A DNA stretch of 64,000 nt. It comes from Bacteroidetes bacterium GWF2_40_14 (GTDB lineage Bacteria; Bacteroidota; Bacteroidia; Bacteroidales; UBA932). Every line of letters begins with the position of its first letter. Position 1 is the first letter of the stretch. The position numbers were made by a program, and so were the translations under genes. The stretch spans positions 66,797 to 130,796 of the forward strand of contig MEOK01000020.1 in assembly GCA_001769195.1 (NCBI GenBank), written 5' to 3'. The notes below the pieces were generated by a model, which saw nothing but the letters and a program-made list of their open reading frames with translations, searched no databases and had not been told where the DNA came from. Of this stretch, positions 9,871 to 18,671 are shown in pieces.

Positions 9871-9907
9871 AAAAAAAAATAAAAGCACCCGCATATGGAG
9901 TGCTTTT
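9871..9907 (-). terminator. Intrinsic terminator of the methylmalonyl-CoA decarboxylase operon
   Basis: Read on the minus strand, AAAAGCAC and GTGCTTTT form an 8-bp stem around an 11-base loop and are followed by A plus nine U. It lies about 45 bases after the oadB stop and separates that operon from the V-ATPase operon. Confidence 0.8.
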
Positions 9908-9951
9908 TATTTCGAAAGTTTTTAAGTTTCGATTTGAAACCACATAAAAGA

Positions 9952-11109
9952 CTAGGTAAGGAATCCTAAAAGTATACCCGCTGCTACTGCGCTTCCTATT
10001 ACGCCAGCAACATTTGGTCCCATAGCGTGCATCAAGAGATAGTTTGTCTTATCATACTCAAGCCCGACATTATTTGAAACCCTGGCAGAGTCAGGTACAG
10101 CGGATACTCCGGCATTACCGATGAGTGGATTGATTTTATTGCCCTCTTTTAGGAAGACATTGAAAAGTTTAACAAACAAGACTCCTGCTGTAGTAGCAAT
10201 AACAAATGAAGCTGCTCCTAGAATGAATATATAGACTGAAGTCAGCTGTAAGAATTTGTCTGCCTGTGTAGATGCACCAACGGTAAGACCAATCAGAATT
10301 GTAATAACATCAATAAGTGGTCCCCTTGCTGTCTCTGCCAAACGACGTGTTACTCCGCTTTCCTTAAGTAAATTACCAAAGAACAACATTCCAAGTAACG
10401 GGAGGCCAGATGGAACTATGAACCCAGTTAAAAGGAATCCGATTATAGGGAACAGTATCTTTTCCAGTTGCGAAACGGCTCTTGGAGGTTTCATCCTGAT
10501 CAGCCTCTCCTTATGAGTAGTAAACAGTCTCATTACAGGAGGCTGAATTACAGGAACCAGTGCCATATAAGAGTAAGCCGACACGGCAATTGCACCAACA
10601 AGGTTTGGAGCCAGTCTCGATGACAGGAAAATTGCAGTAGGTCCGTCTGCACCTCCGATAATACCTATTGCGCCCGCATCAGAGGCCGAAAATCCCATCA
10701 GCAAGGCAATTGCATAAGCACCAAATATACCAAATTGTGCCGCAGCTCCTATAAGAAGTAGTTTAGGATTGGATATGAGTGCTGAGAAGTCTGTCATAGC
10801 CCCAATTCCAAGGAAAATCAACGGAGGATACCAGCCTTGAATCACACCTCCATATAAGATATTTAAAACAGAACCCTGTTCGTATACGCCAATTTGCAGA
10901 CCTGGAAAAAATGGGATATTGCCCACGATTATACCAAACCCAATTGGAACCAGTAACATTGGTTCCCAGTCTTTTTTTATTGCAAGATAAATAAACAACA
11001 GTCCGATACAAATCATAAGAATATGACCCCAGGATGCATTTGCAAACCCTGTGTATTGTATGAACTGTTGCAGATTACCTGCTAAAAGTGAAAATATACC
11101 TTTCTCCAT
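9952..11109 (-). CDS. mmdB: Na+-translocating decarboxylase beta subunit (methylmalonyl-CoA decarboxylase type)
   Basis: This 385-residue integral membrane protein (about nine to eleven helices) is the OadB/MmdB/GcdB carboxybiotin decarboxylase that couples decarboxylation to Na+ export. The conserved GGADGPTAIF motif is at residues 152-161, with the essential aspartate at 155. The C-terminal repeat contains NPLIGNAGVSAVPDSARV and HAMGPNVAGVIGSAVAAG, also typical. The neighbours mmdA and mce point to methylmalonyl-CoA rather than oxaloacetate or glutaconyl-CoA as the substrate. It is the last gene of its operon, 1 base after the biotin carrier gene and before a strong terminator. Confidence 0.93.
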   Translation of the reverse strand: MEKGIFSLLAGNLQQFIQYTGFANASWGHILMICIGLLFIYLAIKKDWEPMLLVPIGFGIIVGNIPFFPGLQIGVYEQGSVLNILYGGVIQGWYPPLIFLGIGAMTDFSALISNPKLLLIGAAAQFGIFGAYAIALLMGFSASDAGAIGIIGGADGPTAIFLSSRLAPNLVGAIAVSAYSYMALVPVIQPPVMRLFTTHKERLIRMKPPRAVSQLEKILFPIIGFLLTGFIVPSGLPLLGMLFFGNLLKESGVTRRLAETARGPLIDVITILIGLTVGASTQADKFLQLTSVYIFILGAASFVIATTAGVLFVKLFNVFLKEGNKINPLIGNAGVSAVPDSARVSNNVGLEYDKTNYLLMHAMGPNVAGVIGSAVAAGILLGFLT

Positions 11110-11110
11110 A

Positions 11111-11551
11111 TTATCCGATTATTAAAAGGGTGGTTCCCTCCATTACAGAGTCCCCTTTGTTAACTTTAATACTGATTACTTTACCATCGGAGCTTGCTTC
11201 AATCACATTTTCCATTTTCATAGCCTCAAGAACCATCATTTTTTGTCCCATTTTTACTAAATCACCCTCCTTAACATTGACTTCCAGAATGACACCCGGA
11301 AGTGGTGATGTTATTGCTGTCTGATGTCCTCCAGAAACCGGCGGGGTAACTGAAGCTGTAGGTTTTGAAACAGTGTTGATTATTGATGAATTGAGAGGTC
11401 TGGGAGCTGTAGACACAGACTTCTTTACAGGTCGGTCAATCTCTACTTTAAAGGGAATTCCATTAACTTCTACCTCTGCAATGGTATCCTCAATGTCGGT
11501 AATACTAACTGTGTATTCGTTACCGTTAATTTTTAATTTATATTCTTTCAT
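11111..11551 (-). CDS. mmdC: Biotin carboxyl carrier protein of the methylmalonyl-CoA decarboxylase
   Basis: The 146-residue protein has an N-terminal docking part (residues 1-45), a flexible linker rich in proline, serine and threonine (about 46-78), and a C-terminal biotinyl domain. The biotin attachment motif EAMKM places the modified lysine at residue 112. It shuttles the carboxyl group from the MmdA carboxyltransferase to the MmdB membrane decarboxylase. It sits between oadG and oadB, as expected of this complex, 20 bases after oadG. A stand-alone fatty-acid BCCP is unlikely because accC does not accompany it. Confidence 0.93.
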   Translation of the reverse strand: MKEYKLKINGNEYTVSITDIEDTIAEVEVNGIPFKVEIDRPVKKSVSTAPRPLNSSIINTVSKPTASVTPPVSGGHQTAITSPLPGVILEVNVKEGDLVKMGQKMMVLEAMKMENVIEASSDGKVISIKVNKGDSVMEGTTLLIIG

Positions 11552-11571
11552 AACTTAATATACTTTTTGAA

Positions 11572-12480
11572 TTATTTTTTATGAGGAGTTTCCCTTAATG
11601 TATAAATCTTTGAACTCCATGGAGAGTAATTTTTTGTAACCTTAGATATTGTCAGTATGGTATTCTCGATATCGTGGGATTCATTGTCCTGGCTGTAAAC
11701 ATGAAGAGCGGTGGCAATAGCTGCATATATTTCTGCCGAAACATTGGCAACCTGAGGTTTGCCACTTGCTGCTGCTGCTACTTCTGATCTCTGTCTGTTT
11801 TTCCTGATATTATATTTACCGATATTTTTAAAAACGACATAGAGTAAAATCAATGCCAGAAAAACGACGGACATTGCAGTAAATGCCATGATGACACCAT
11901 AAGGGTCTACCTTTTTAATCAGAACACCGGGAGGAATCCTGTCGACGCCTTCGTTATTTGTACTGGGAGAGGTTCTCTCCATAACCTGCCATCCCTCTTT
12001 CCCGATTTTGTCGCCAACTCCATCAAATGTACGACCGTAAGACACATTGGAATCAAGCAAGTCGTGGGAAATATTAACTCTGTCAATTATAGTATGTCCG
12101 TCCGAAGCAATAAACAATATCTCTTTTGAATCCATCAACTCGAAGTTCAAATGGAATGTTCCTCGGAATGGTTTATTGTCTGCCCAGAATAGTATATGCT
12201 GCCTCGGACTGATTTTTGTCAATACGTCACCTTTGGGTATAACGTATTTTGTGAGGTTGTTTGGATCGTTAGTCAGGTAGCACCCTCCAATGTTTACAGT
12301 GCCGTATGAAGAGTTGAACAGTTCAATCCATCCGCTTTTGTGTCCAAAGTCGTCCTCGAAGTCATTTGTATTTAATACCAGAAACTCATTCAGACGCATA
12401 TCTTCCTGACTTTGGGCACTAAGCTTGAGTCCCGCAAACAAAAAACCAAGCAACAAAAATATTTTTAATGTTTTTTTCAT
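11572..12480 (-). CDS. OadG-like gamma/delta subunit with an N-terminal lamin-tail-like domain
   Basis: The 302-residue protein starts with a signal peptide (residues 1-22, ending LSAQ). Residues about 28-140 resemble a lamin tail domain (RLNEFLVLNTNDFEDDFG, SGWIELFNSS, GGCYLTNDPNNLTKYV). A single membrane helix lies at about 192-217. The cytoplasmic tail ends in NYSPWSSKIYTLRET, close to the C-terminus of OadG/MmdD subunits, which hold the carboxyltransferase to the membrane decarboxylase. Standard OadG proteins are about 80-120 residues and lack a large exported domain. Its place between mmdA and the biotin carrier supports the subunit role; the function of the exported domain is unknown. 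Confidence 0.8.
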   Translation of the reverse strand: MKKTLKIFLLLGFLFAGLKLSAQSQEDMRLNEFLVLNTNDFEDDFGHKSGWIELFNSSYGTVNIGGCYLTNDPNNLTKYVIPKGDVLTKISPRQHILFWADNKPFRGTFHLNFELMDSKEILFIASDGHTIIDRVNISHDLLDSNVSYGRTFDGVGDKIGKEGWQVMERTSPSTNNEGVDRIPPGVLIKKVDPYGVIMAFTAMSVVFLALILLYVVFKNIGKYNIRKNRQRSEVAAAASGKPQVANVSAEIYAAIATALHVYSQDNESHDIENTILTISKVTKNYSPWSSKIYTLRETPHKK

Positions 12481-12499
12481 CTTTTTGTTGATTTATAAA

Positions 12500-14053
12500 T
12501 TATAGAGGCAGGTTATCGTGTTTTTTTGAAGGATTTACCAATTTTTTTGTTGATAGTTGCTGCAGTGCCCTGATGATACGGAAACGAGTATTTCTTGGTT
12601 CAATAACATCGTCAATATACCCATAACGGGCAGCATTAAATGGATTGGCAAATGCATCTCTGTATTCCTTCTCCTTCTGAGCAGAAAGTGCTGCCGGGTC
12701 TTCAGAGGCTGCTACCTCCTTACCATAAAGGACTTCAATTGCGCCGGATGGTCCCATAACTGCTATTTCTGCTGTGGGCCATGCATAATTGATGTCTCCG
12801 CGAAGGTGCTTGCTGCTCATTACGCAATATGCACCACCATAAGATTTACGAAGAGTGACAGTCACTTTTGGAACAGTTGCCTCACCATAAGCATAAAGCA
12901 GTTTGGCACCATGGAGGATAATTCCGCCATACTCTTGTTGTGTTCCGGGCAGGAACCCTGGTACATCCACTAATGTTACTATAGGAATATTGAATGCATC
13001 ACAGAAACGCACGAAACGTGCAGCTTTTCTTGAAGAGTTAATGTCAAGCACACCAGCCAGTACTCTAGGCTGATTTGCCACCATTCCTACTGAAGTGCCA
13101 TTAAAACGGGCAAATCCGACAATAATGTTTGTTGCATAATCTTTGTGAACCTCAAGAAACTTTCCATCATCAACTATTGAGCCGATAACTTCGAACATAT
13201 CATAAGGTTTGTTAGGACTGTCGGGGATTATCTGGTTAAGAGAGTCGTCCAGACGATCAAAAGGATCATTAGTAGGAACCACAGGAGCCTCTTCAAGGTT
13301 GTTCTGAGGCAGGTAACTTAGTAAATCACGTATTACCCTTATGCCATCTTCTTCATTTTCAACAGCAAAGTGTGCAACACCGCTTTTTGTTGCATGGACC
13401 GATGCTCCACCAAGTTGCTCCTGGGTTACATCTTCTCCGGTTACGGTTTTTACTACCTTTGGACCTGTCAGGAACATGTAACTTGTTCCTTTTGTCATTA
13501 TATTAAAGTCGGTGAGAGCAGGAGAGTAGACAGCACCACCTGCGCAAGGGCCGAATATTCCTGAAATCTGAGGAATAACGCCGGATGCAAGAATGTTGCG
13601 CTGGAATATCTCTGCATAACCGGCAAGGGCGTTTACCCCTTCCTGGATACGTGCCCCACCGGAATCGTTGATGCCAATTACCGGTGCTCCCATCTTCATT
13701 GCCTGATCCATAATTTTACAAATTTTCATTGCAAAACTCTCAGAAAGAGAGCCTCCGAATACTGTGAAATCTTGTGCAAATACATAGACAAGTCTTCCGT
13801 CAATGGTGCCATATCCTGTAACAACTCCATCACCCAGGAATGTCTCTTTTTCCATTCCAAAGTTTGTGCACCGGTGTGTTACAAACATGTCAAACTCTTC
13901 GAAGCTTCCTTCGTCAAGTAACATTCCTAGTCTTTCACGAGCTGTGAATTTCCCTTTTTGGTGTTGTGCATCAATTCTTTTTTGACCACCTCCCAAACGC
14001 GCTTTCTCACGTAATTGAATCAGCGCTTTAACTTGTTCAAGTTGTTGGCTCAT
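12500..14053 (-). CDS. mmdA: Methylmalonyl-CoA decarboxylase alpha subunit (carboxyltransferase)
   Basis: The 517-residue protein belongs to the acyl-CoA carboxylase beta / carboxyltransferase family, with two crotonase-like halves. Oxyanion-hole and CoA-binding stretches are visible ([59 protein letters not shown]). It moves the carboxyl group of methylmalonyl-CoA to biotin, giving propionyl-CoA. Propionyl-CoA carboxylase beta is the main alternative, but the adjacent OadB, OadG and epimerase genes and the lack of a biotin carboxylase favour the decarboxylase. It is 28 bases after mce. Confidence 0.93.
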   Translation of the reverse strand: MSQQLEQVKALIQLREKARLGGGQKRIDAQHQKGKFTARERLGMLLDEGSFEEFDMFVTHRCTNFGMEKETFLGDGVVTGYGTIDGRLVYVFAQDFTVFGGSLSESFAMKICKIMDQAMKMGAPVIGINDSGGARIQEGVNALAGYAEIFQRNILASGVIPQISGIFGPCAGGAVYSPALTDFNIMTKGTSYMFLTGPKVVKTVTGEDVTQEQLGGASVHATKSGVAHFAVENEEDGIRVIRDLLSYLPQNNLEEAPVVPTNDPFDRLDDSLNQIIPDSPNKPYDMFEVIGSIVDDGKFLEVHKDYATNIIVGFARFNGTSVGMVANQPRVLAGVLDINSSRKAARFVRFCDAFNIPIVTLVDVPGFLPGTQQEYGGIILHGAKLLYAYGEATVPKVTVTLRKSYGGAYCVMSSKHLRGDINYAWPTAEIAVMGPSGAIEVLYGKEVAASEDPAALSAQKEKEYRDAFANPFNAARYGYIDDVIEPRNTRFRIIRALQQLSTKKLVNPSKKHDNLPL

Positions 14054-14081
14054 TGTATATATTTTATGTTTATAATATTAA

Positions 14082-14504
14082 TTAGCAGTTAACTTTATTG
14101 GGATCTTCACACAACTCAGTTAATACACCTATTGTTGATTTTGGGTGAAGAAATGCAATGTTTAAGCCCTCAGCACCTTTTCTTGGAGATTTGTCGATTA
14201 GTTGAACCCCTTTTGATTCAAGCTCGTCAAGAGAATTCTGGATCCCGCCCTCTGTTGCAAATGCAATATGGTGAACACCTTCTCCCTTTTTTTCAATAAA
14301 TTTTCCAATAGGTCCTTCGGGATCTGTACTCTCCAGCAGTTCAATTTTGGTCTGGCCAACTTTAAAAAATGCTGTTTTAACTTTTTGTTCTGTAATTTCT
14401 TCTACAGCGTAACACTTTAGTCCAAGCATATTCTCGTAGTAGGGAATGGCGGCTTCCAATGACTTAACAGCAATACCGATGTGCTCAATATGCGACAATT
14501 TCAT
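14082..14504 (-). CDS. mce: Methylmalonyl-CoA epimerase
   Basis: The chosen start at 14502-14504 gives 140 residues beginning MKLSHIEHIGIAV, the normal family start; an in-frame upstream start at 14552 falls inside the promoter -7 box and is rejected. The protein is a vicinal-oxygen-chelate fold enzyme with metal ligands in HIEHIG, GVHHIAFAT and GVLTELCED. It converts (R)- to (S)-methylmalonyl-CoA, the form used by MmdA. It is the first gene of the propionate operon, with a complete promoter upstream at 14550-14580. Confidence 0.93.
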   Translation of the reverse strand: MKLSHIEHIGIAVKSLEAAIPYYENMLGLKCYAVEEITEQKVKTAFFKVGQTKIELLESTDPEGPIGKFIEKKGEGVHHIAFATEGGIQNSLDELESKGVQLIDKSPRKGAEGLNIAFLHPKSTIGVLTELCEDPNKVNC

Positions 14505-14549
14505 AAAAAATATAATTTGTTGATTGTAATTTATAATGCAATTATCCCG

Positions 14550-14580
14550 CAAATGTAAACATTAATAAGGATGGTGCAAA
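14550..14580 (-). promoter_or_regulatory. Predicted promoter of the mce-mmdA-oadG-mmdC-mmdB operon
   Basis: On the minus strand a -33 box TTTG (14577-14580) is separated by 19 bases from a -7 box TACATTTG (14550-14557), matching the Bacteroidota consensus in both sequence and spacing. Initiation is predicted near 14546, leaving a leader of about 42 bases before mce. The -33 box overlaps the end of the yebC terminator. Confidence 0.65.
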
Positions 14581-14614
14581 AAAAAAAGTGACTGGTTCTG
14601 CAATCACTTTTTTT
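14578..14614 (-). terminator. Intrinsic terminator of the TPR-yebC operon
   Basis: On the minus strand the arms AAAGTGATTGCA and AGTCACTTT fold into a hairpin (core AGTGA/TCACT, extended by A-U pairs) and are followed by a run of ten U. It lies about 13 bases after the yebC stop. Confidence 0.8.
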
Positions 14615-14626
14615 GCTTTCAGGCAT

Positions 14627-15343
14627 TTAATTTGCCATTGTGCTGTATACGTTTTGAACATCATCGTCACTTTCGAACTTCTCTGTCATCTTGTCCAGTT
14701 CTGCCTTCTGATCATCGGGAAGCTGCTTTAGCTCAACAGTCGGTATTCGTTCAAATGCTCCTGAAACAAGTTCAAATCCACGTTCTTCAATAAATTTCTG
14801 AATGTTGCCATAGGACTCAAATGATCCGTAAATTACAATCTCCTCCTCTTCCTTGAATACCTCCTCTGCCCCAAAATCGATTAGTTCCAATTCCAACTCT
14901 TCAATATCGACTTGCCCAGATGATTTTATTCTGAAAACACATTTTCTTTCGAACATGAACTCGACACTTCCCTGTGTGCCTAAAGATCCGCCAAACTTAT
15001 TGAAGTAGCTTCTCACGTTGGCAACGGTTCTTGTGGAGTTGTCTGTTGCAGTTTCAATCAGAAATGCAATTCCATGAGGGCCATAGCCTTCATATACAAT
15101 CTCTTTATAGTCGTTGTGGTCCTTTTCTACTGCTTTTTTTATTGCCCTTTCTACATTCTCCTTAGGCATGTTCTCAGAACGTGCAGTAGAAATTAATGCT
15201 CTAAGGCGTGGGTTGTTGTCAGGATCAGGGCCACCGGATTTGGCAGTCATTGTAATCTCTTTACCCAATCTTGTAAACACGCGGGACATATTGCCCCAGC
15301 GCTTCATCTTTCTCTCTTTACGAAATTCAAATGCTCTTCCCAT
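14627..15343 (-). CDS. yebC: YebC/PmpR family protein (translation or transcription regulator)
   Basis: The 238-residue protein carries the YebC signature at its N-terminus (MGRAFEFRKERKMKRWG, then FTRLGKEI, GGPDPDNNPRLR, MPKENVERAIKKA) and is full length. Family members were first described as DNA-binding regulators; more recent work links them to relief of ribosome stalling at proline-rich sequences. It is 15 bases after the TPR gene and ends at a strong terminator, so the pair forms a two-gene operon. Confidence 0.93.
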   Translation of the reverse strand: MGRAFEFRKERKMKRWGNMSRVFTRLGKEITMTAKSGGPDPDNNPRLRALISTARSENMPKENVERAIKKAVEKDHNDYKEIVYEGYGPHGIAFLIETATDNSTRTVANVRSYFNKFGGSLGTQGSVEFMFERKCVFRIKSSGQVDIEELELELIDFGAEEVFKEEEEIVIYGSFESYGNIQKFIEERGFELVSGAFERIPTVELKQLPDDQKAELDKMTEKFESDDDVQNVYSTMAN

Positions 15344-15358
15344 TCCAAGAAAATTTTG

Positions 15359-16036
15359 TTATTTAATTCGAGAGATATACTTGTCTATCTCGTAACCTTC
15401 AACTGATTGAGGGTACTTAACTTTTATCTCTTCATATGCTTTAATTGCGCTCTCTTTGTCACCAAGTTCTTCGTACATAATGCCAGCTTTAAGAAGGTAA
15501 GCGGCTGCGAACTGGTTGTCTACATGCTTAGCTGCTTTCATGTAATAGTTAACTGCTTCTTTATTTTCCTGTAGCCCGGCATAAGCATCGCCAATGTTGC
15601 AAAGAGCACGTGCCTGGAGAATCAAATCCTCACCATCATACTTTTTTAAATAATCTATGGCTTCTTTGAAATTACCTAGTTGAAGTTCGCTGATACCGGC
15701 ATATAAATAGATAGCTTCGCCGGCATTAGAACCATATTCATCAATAATTTGTTTGAATCCAAGGGCGTTGCCATCTCCATTAAGTGCAAGGGCAAATGAA
15801 TCTGCACGAAAGTATTGTTCTGCAACAAAAGTTTGTGCCTGAGCCTCATTAATCTGCGGCTTGCGATAAAGGTGCTGATAAGCAAAACCAATCGCTGTAA
15901 TTGCGATAATTGCAACTACAGAGTAGATTAAAGGTTTTTTGTATTTCTCAATAAAGTGCTCGGTTTGGTTAAGCGCTTCTCCTACTGATTCTTCGGCTTC
16001 GTGATGTTTGATGTTCTTTGACATTTCTTTTTTCAT
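15359..16036 (-). CDS. Membrane-anchored tetratricopeptide repeat protein (YfgM-like)
   Basis: The 225-residue protein has a charged cytoplasmic N-terminus, one membrane helix at about residues 36-52 (LIYSVVAIIAITAIGFAY), and about three TPR units in the exported part (for example NFKEAIDYLKKY, NKEAVNYYMKAAKH, DKESAIKAYEEIKVKYP). This layout resembles YfgM-type periplasmic scaffolds linked to the Sec translocon. Starts at residue 1 or 5 are both possible; I keep the first ATG, which leaves a leader of about 12 bases from the predicted promoter. It is divergent from recF. The specific partner is not visible from sequence. Confidence 0.8.
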   Translation of the reverse strand: MKKEMSKNIKHHEAEESVGEALNQTEHFIEKYKKPLIYSVVAIIAITAIGFAYQHLYRKPQINEAQAQTFVAEQYFRADSFALALNGDGNALGFKQIIDEYGSNAGEAIYLYAGISELQLGNFKEAIDYLKKYDGEDLILQARALCNIGDAYAGLQENKEAVNYYMKAAKHVDNQFAAAYLLKAGIMYEELGDKESAIKAYEEIKVKYPQSVEGYEIDKYISRIK

Positions 16037-16051
16037 TTTTTATGCAGGTTG

Positions 16052-16081
16052 CAAAATTACAATATTTTGTCTAATCTCAAA
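16052..16081 (-). promoter_or_regulatory. Predicted promoter of the TPR-yebC operon
   Basis: On the minus strand TTTG (16078-16081) is followed after 18 bases by TAATTTTG (16052-16059). Both boxes fit the Bacteroidota promoter; the spacing is one base short of the usual 19-21. Confidence 0.5.
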
Positions 16082-16101
16082 TTATTAATTGATAAATGTC
16101 G

Positions 16102-16109
16102 TAACTTTG
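16102..16109 (+). promoter_or_regulatory. Predicted -7 box upstream of recF
   Basis: TAACTTTG matches TAnnTTTG. Initiation would be near 16113, giving 16 bases of leader to the preferred recF start at 16129. No clear -33 box is seen at the usual distance. Confidence 0.4.
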
Positions 16110-16128
16110 TCATATAAACATGTACATA

Positions 16129-17217
16129 ATGTATCTAAAGAAGATTTCAATTACCAATTTCAAGAATATTCCGGAGGCACAAATATGTTTCTCGCCTAAA
16201 ATAAACTGTATAACAGGTATTAATGGTTCCGGGAAAACGAATCTTTTAGATGCAGTTTACTATTTGTCAATGACAAAAAGCTTCTTCTCAGGTTTGGACC
16301 TCTATACAATCAGGTACAGTACCCAAATGGCAACCCTTCATGCCGAATATGTAAAAGAAGACGGAACAGAGGAGAATATATCGCTTTCGCTTGACATAGA
16401 AGGAGAGAAGCATATAAAGAGGAATTCAAAAAGTTACAACAGACTGTCTGACCATGTGGGTTTAATTCCAATCGTAATGGTTTCACCTGCAGACACATGT
16501 CTTATAAATGAAAGTGGGGAGGAGAGGAGAAAGTTCCTTAATGCGATACTATCGCAGCTTGACAGAGAGTATCTGCGCAGACTTCAGAATTACAACCAGC
16601 TTCTTAATCAGAGAAACAGACTACTCAAGGGAACATACATTTCTGATGAACTTCTCTCTACATTTTCTGAGCAGCTATCATCAAATGCATCCTATATTTA
16701 TAAAGCAAGAAGGGAATTCTGCGATAAACTGCTGCCTCTGGTCGCTGATTATTACAAAATGCTCTCTGGTGGCAGGGAAGATGTAGACATTGAGTACAAA
16801 TCAGATCTGGAGACAGCTCCATTAGCAGACCTTCTTGAACAAAACATTCAGAAGGACAAAGCATTCAAGTATACTACCACGGGTATACAAAGAGATGACC
16901 TGCTTTTTTTAATGAATGGCTTTCCAATAAGAAGATGTGGGTCTCAGGGTCAGCAGAAATCATTTCTGATATCTCTCAAGCTTGCTCAGTTTTCAATAAT
17001 GAAGGAGATACATTCTGTGCCTCCGGTATTGCTTCTGGACGATGTATTTGATAAGCTTGACATGCAGAGGGTTGAATATCTGCTCAGGTTGGTTGCGTCC
17101 GATTTCTTTGGCCAGATATTCATAACTGACAGCAGCAAGGTAAGAATTTCTACTATATTGGAATCAATCAACGGAAACTCTGTCTCTATGGAGATTGAAG
17201 ATGGAAGAATTATATGA
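16129..17217 (+). CDS. recF: DNA replication and repair protein RecF
   Basis: RecF is an SMC-like ATPase that loads RecA at gaps with RecO and RecR. Visible motifs are Walker A GINGSGKTN near residue 31, the signature GSQGQQKSFLISLKLAQ, and Walker B VLLLDDVFDKLD in the last quarter. I prefer ATG 16129 (MYLKKISITNFKN), which matches the family N-terminus; ATG 16120 adds only three residues and would lie about 7 bases from the predicted transcription start. The stop overlaps the downstream DciA-like gene by 4 bases. Length (about 362 residues) is normal. Confidence 0.95.
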   Translation: MYLKKISITNFKNIPEAQICFSPKINCITGINGSGKTNLLDAVYYLSMTKSFFSGLDLYTIRYSTQMATLHAEYVKEDGTEENISLSLDIEGEKHIKRNSKSYNRLSDHVGLIPIVMVSPADTCLINESGEERRKFLNAILSQLDREYLRRLQNYNQLLNQRNRLLKGTYISDELLSTFSEQLSSNASYIYKARREFCDKLLPLVADYYKMLSGGREDVDIEYKSDLETAPLADLLEQNIQKDKAFKYTTTGIQRDDLLFLMNGFPIRRCGSQGQQKSFLISLKLAQFSIMKEIHSVPPVLLLDDVFDKLDMQRVEYLLRLVASDFFGQIFITDSSKVRISTILESINGNSVSMEIEDGRII

Positions 17218-17504
17218 AGAGAGAGAATTATATTAAAATTGATGAACTTCTGGGACGTTTTATCAAGGAGTCAGGACTGGAAAACGGATTGCAGAGAACA
17301 AAAGTCTTTAATGCATGGGACGAGGTAGTGGGAATAAAGTTCTCAAGACTAACTACAAATAAATTCTACAAAGACAAGAAACTCCATTGCTCATTCAGTT
17401 CGTCTGTTGCAAGAGATCAGATTTTTGTAAGAAGGGTCCAGATCAAGGACAAAATCAACGCAGCTCTAGGAGGAGAATATGTAGATGAGCTCATAATAAG
17501 ATAA
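17214..17504 (+). CDS. DUF721 / DciA-like protein
   Basis: The 96-residue protein has the DUF721 pattern: an N-terminal helix (IDELLGRFIKESGLE), the WDEVVG motif near residue 35, and a KH-like part ending VDELIIR. DciA proteins of this family load the replicative helicase DnaB in bacteria without DnaC. The start overlaps the recF stop (ATGA), so the two are translationally coupled, which fits a replication and repair role. It is shorter than typical DciA, and the helicase-loading function is inferred from the family. Confidence 0.8.
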   Translation: MKRENYIKIDELLGRFIKESGLENGLQRTKVFNAWDEVVGIKFSRLTTNKFYKDKKLHCSFSSSVARDQIFVRRVQIKDKINAALGGEYVDELIIR

Positions 17505-17525
17505 TTGAGGACATTGATAAATTTT

Positions 17526-18665
17526 ATGAAACATAGAATTAAAGTAGTTATTGACAGCGATATACCGTTTATCAAAGGTGTCTTGGAACCATATGCTTCA
17601 GTTGTCTATTACAAAGGGAAGAATATCGGACCTGAGGAGGTAAAGGATGCAGACGCAATGATTATAAGGACTAGAACAAGATGTGACGCTTCTCTTCTTG
17701 ATGGTAGCCATGTCAGGTTTATAGCATCTGCAACAATTGGAAGTGATCATATAGATCTTGATTATTGCAGAAAAAACTCAATAACCTATACAAATTCTGC
17801 AGGATGCAATGCATGGGGAGTTGTTCAGTACGTCATTGCCACCATATTTGCTGTTGCACATGAAAAGAGAATGTCTGTTGCAGGTAAGACCATCGGAATA
17901 ATCGGGGCCGGAAACGTAGGGGAGAGGTTGGCAAGAACAGCTGACAAACTAGGATTCAAAGTACTCAGGTGTGACCCTCCTGTAAAAAGCAGTATTGAAA
18001 ACGGCGAAGATATGACTGCAAAAGGACGATTTTCGATTGACAGGTCACAATTGACACCGGCAGATTTTTTCGACCTTTCTTATGTGCTTGAAAATGCAGA
18101 TATAATATCCCTTCATGTTCCGCTGAACAATGAGACCAAAGGATTTTTCAACAAAGAGTTATTATCCGGAGTTCCAAAAAATGCCCTCTTTATAAATTCA
18201 TCAAGAGGCGAAGTGGTGGATGAGCAGGCACTTATTGATTCAAAAGGAAAATTGTCGGCAATTGTAGTGGATGTCTGGAATAATGAACCGAATATCAACA
18301 TGGAACTGATGAATGCTTGTGATATTGCAACTCCGCATATAGCAGGATACTCGCTTGAGGGAAAGATTAATGCAACTGTTTTAGCGGTAAATGCCTTTGC
18401 AGACTTTTTCGGTTTGGAAGATCTTTCCGGCTTTACAATAGATTACCCAGCTCCGGAACCTGTCAGAACTACCATAAATTTGACAGATTCCTTTGAAAGC
18501 AACATGTTTTTGTTGCTGAACGAATCCTTTCCCGTATTTGAAGAGGATAGAAAACTTCGAGATAATCCTCTTGATTTTGAGCAGATAAGGTCGGATTATA
18601 TTTACAGAAGAGAGATTTCACAAGAGATGTTCAATATAATTGATACTATTAAACCAAAGATTTAA
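17526..18665 (+). CDS. pdxB: Erythronate-4-phosphate dehydrogenase
   Basis: PdxB oxidises 4-phospho-D-erythronate in pyridoxal phosphate synthesis. The 379-residue protein has the D-2-hydroxyacid dehydrogenase layout: an N-terminal catalytic part, the Rossmann motif GIIGAGNVGERLA, the substrate arginine in NSSRGEVVDEQAL, and the catalytic histidine in TPHIAGYSLEGK. The C-terminal extension specific to PdxB is present. ATG 17526 (MKHRIKVVIDSDIPF) fits the family start better than TTG 17505 directly after the upstream stop. It is in the recF cluster and 6 bases before DUF4301. Confidence 0.92.
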   Translation: MKHRIKVVIDSDIPFIKGVLEPYASVVYYKGKNIGPEEVKDADAMIIRTRTRCDASLLDGSHVRFIASATIGSDHIDLDYCRKNSITYTNSAGCNAWGVVQYVIATIFAVAHEKRMSVAGKTIGIIGAGNVGERLARTADKLGFKVLRCDPPVKSSIENGEDMTAKGRFSIDRSQLTPADFFDLSYVLENADIISLHVPLNNETKGFFNKELLSGVPKNALFINSSRGEVVDEQALIDSKGKLSAIVVDVWNNEPNINMELMNACDIATPHIAGYSLEGKINATVLAVNAFADFFGLEDLSGFTIDYPAPEPVRTTINLTDSFESNMFLLLNESFPVFEEDRKLRDNPLDFEQIRSDYIYRREISQEMFNIIDTIKPKI

Positions 18666-18671
18666 TAAGCC

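Noticed and set aside
9830-9943. Longer N-terminus for atpE
   Set aside because: The extra residues would be coded by the terminator hairpin and promoter box; the family start is MQNKLQ.
12557-12973. Plus-strand open frame of 138 codons opposite mmdA
   Set aside because: Antisense to the conserved carboxyltransferase and without likeness to any protein family.
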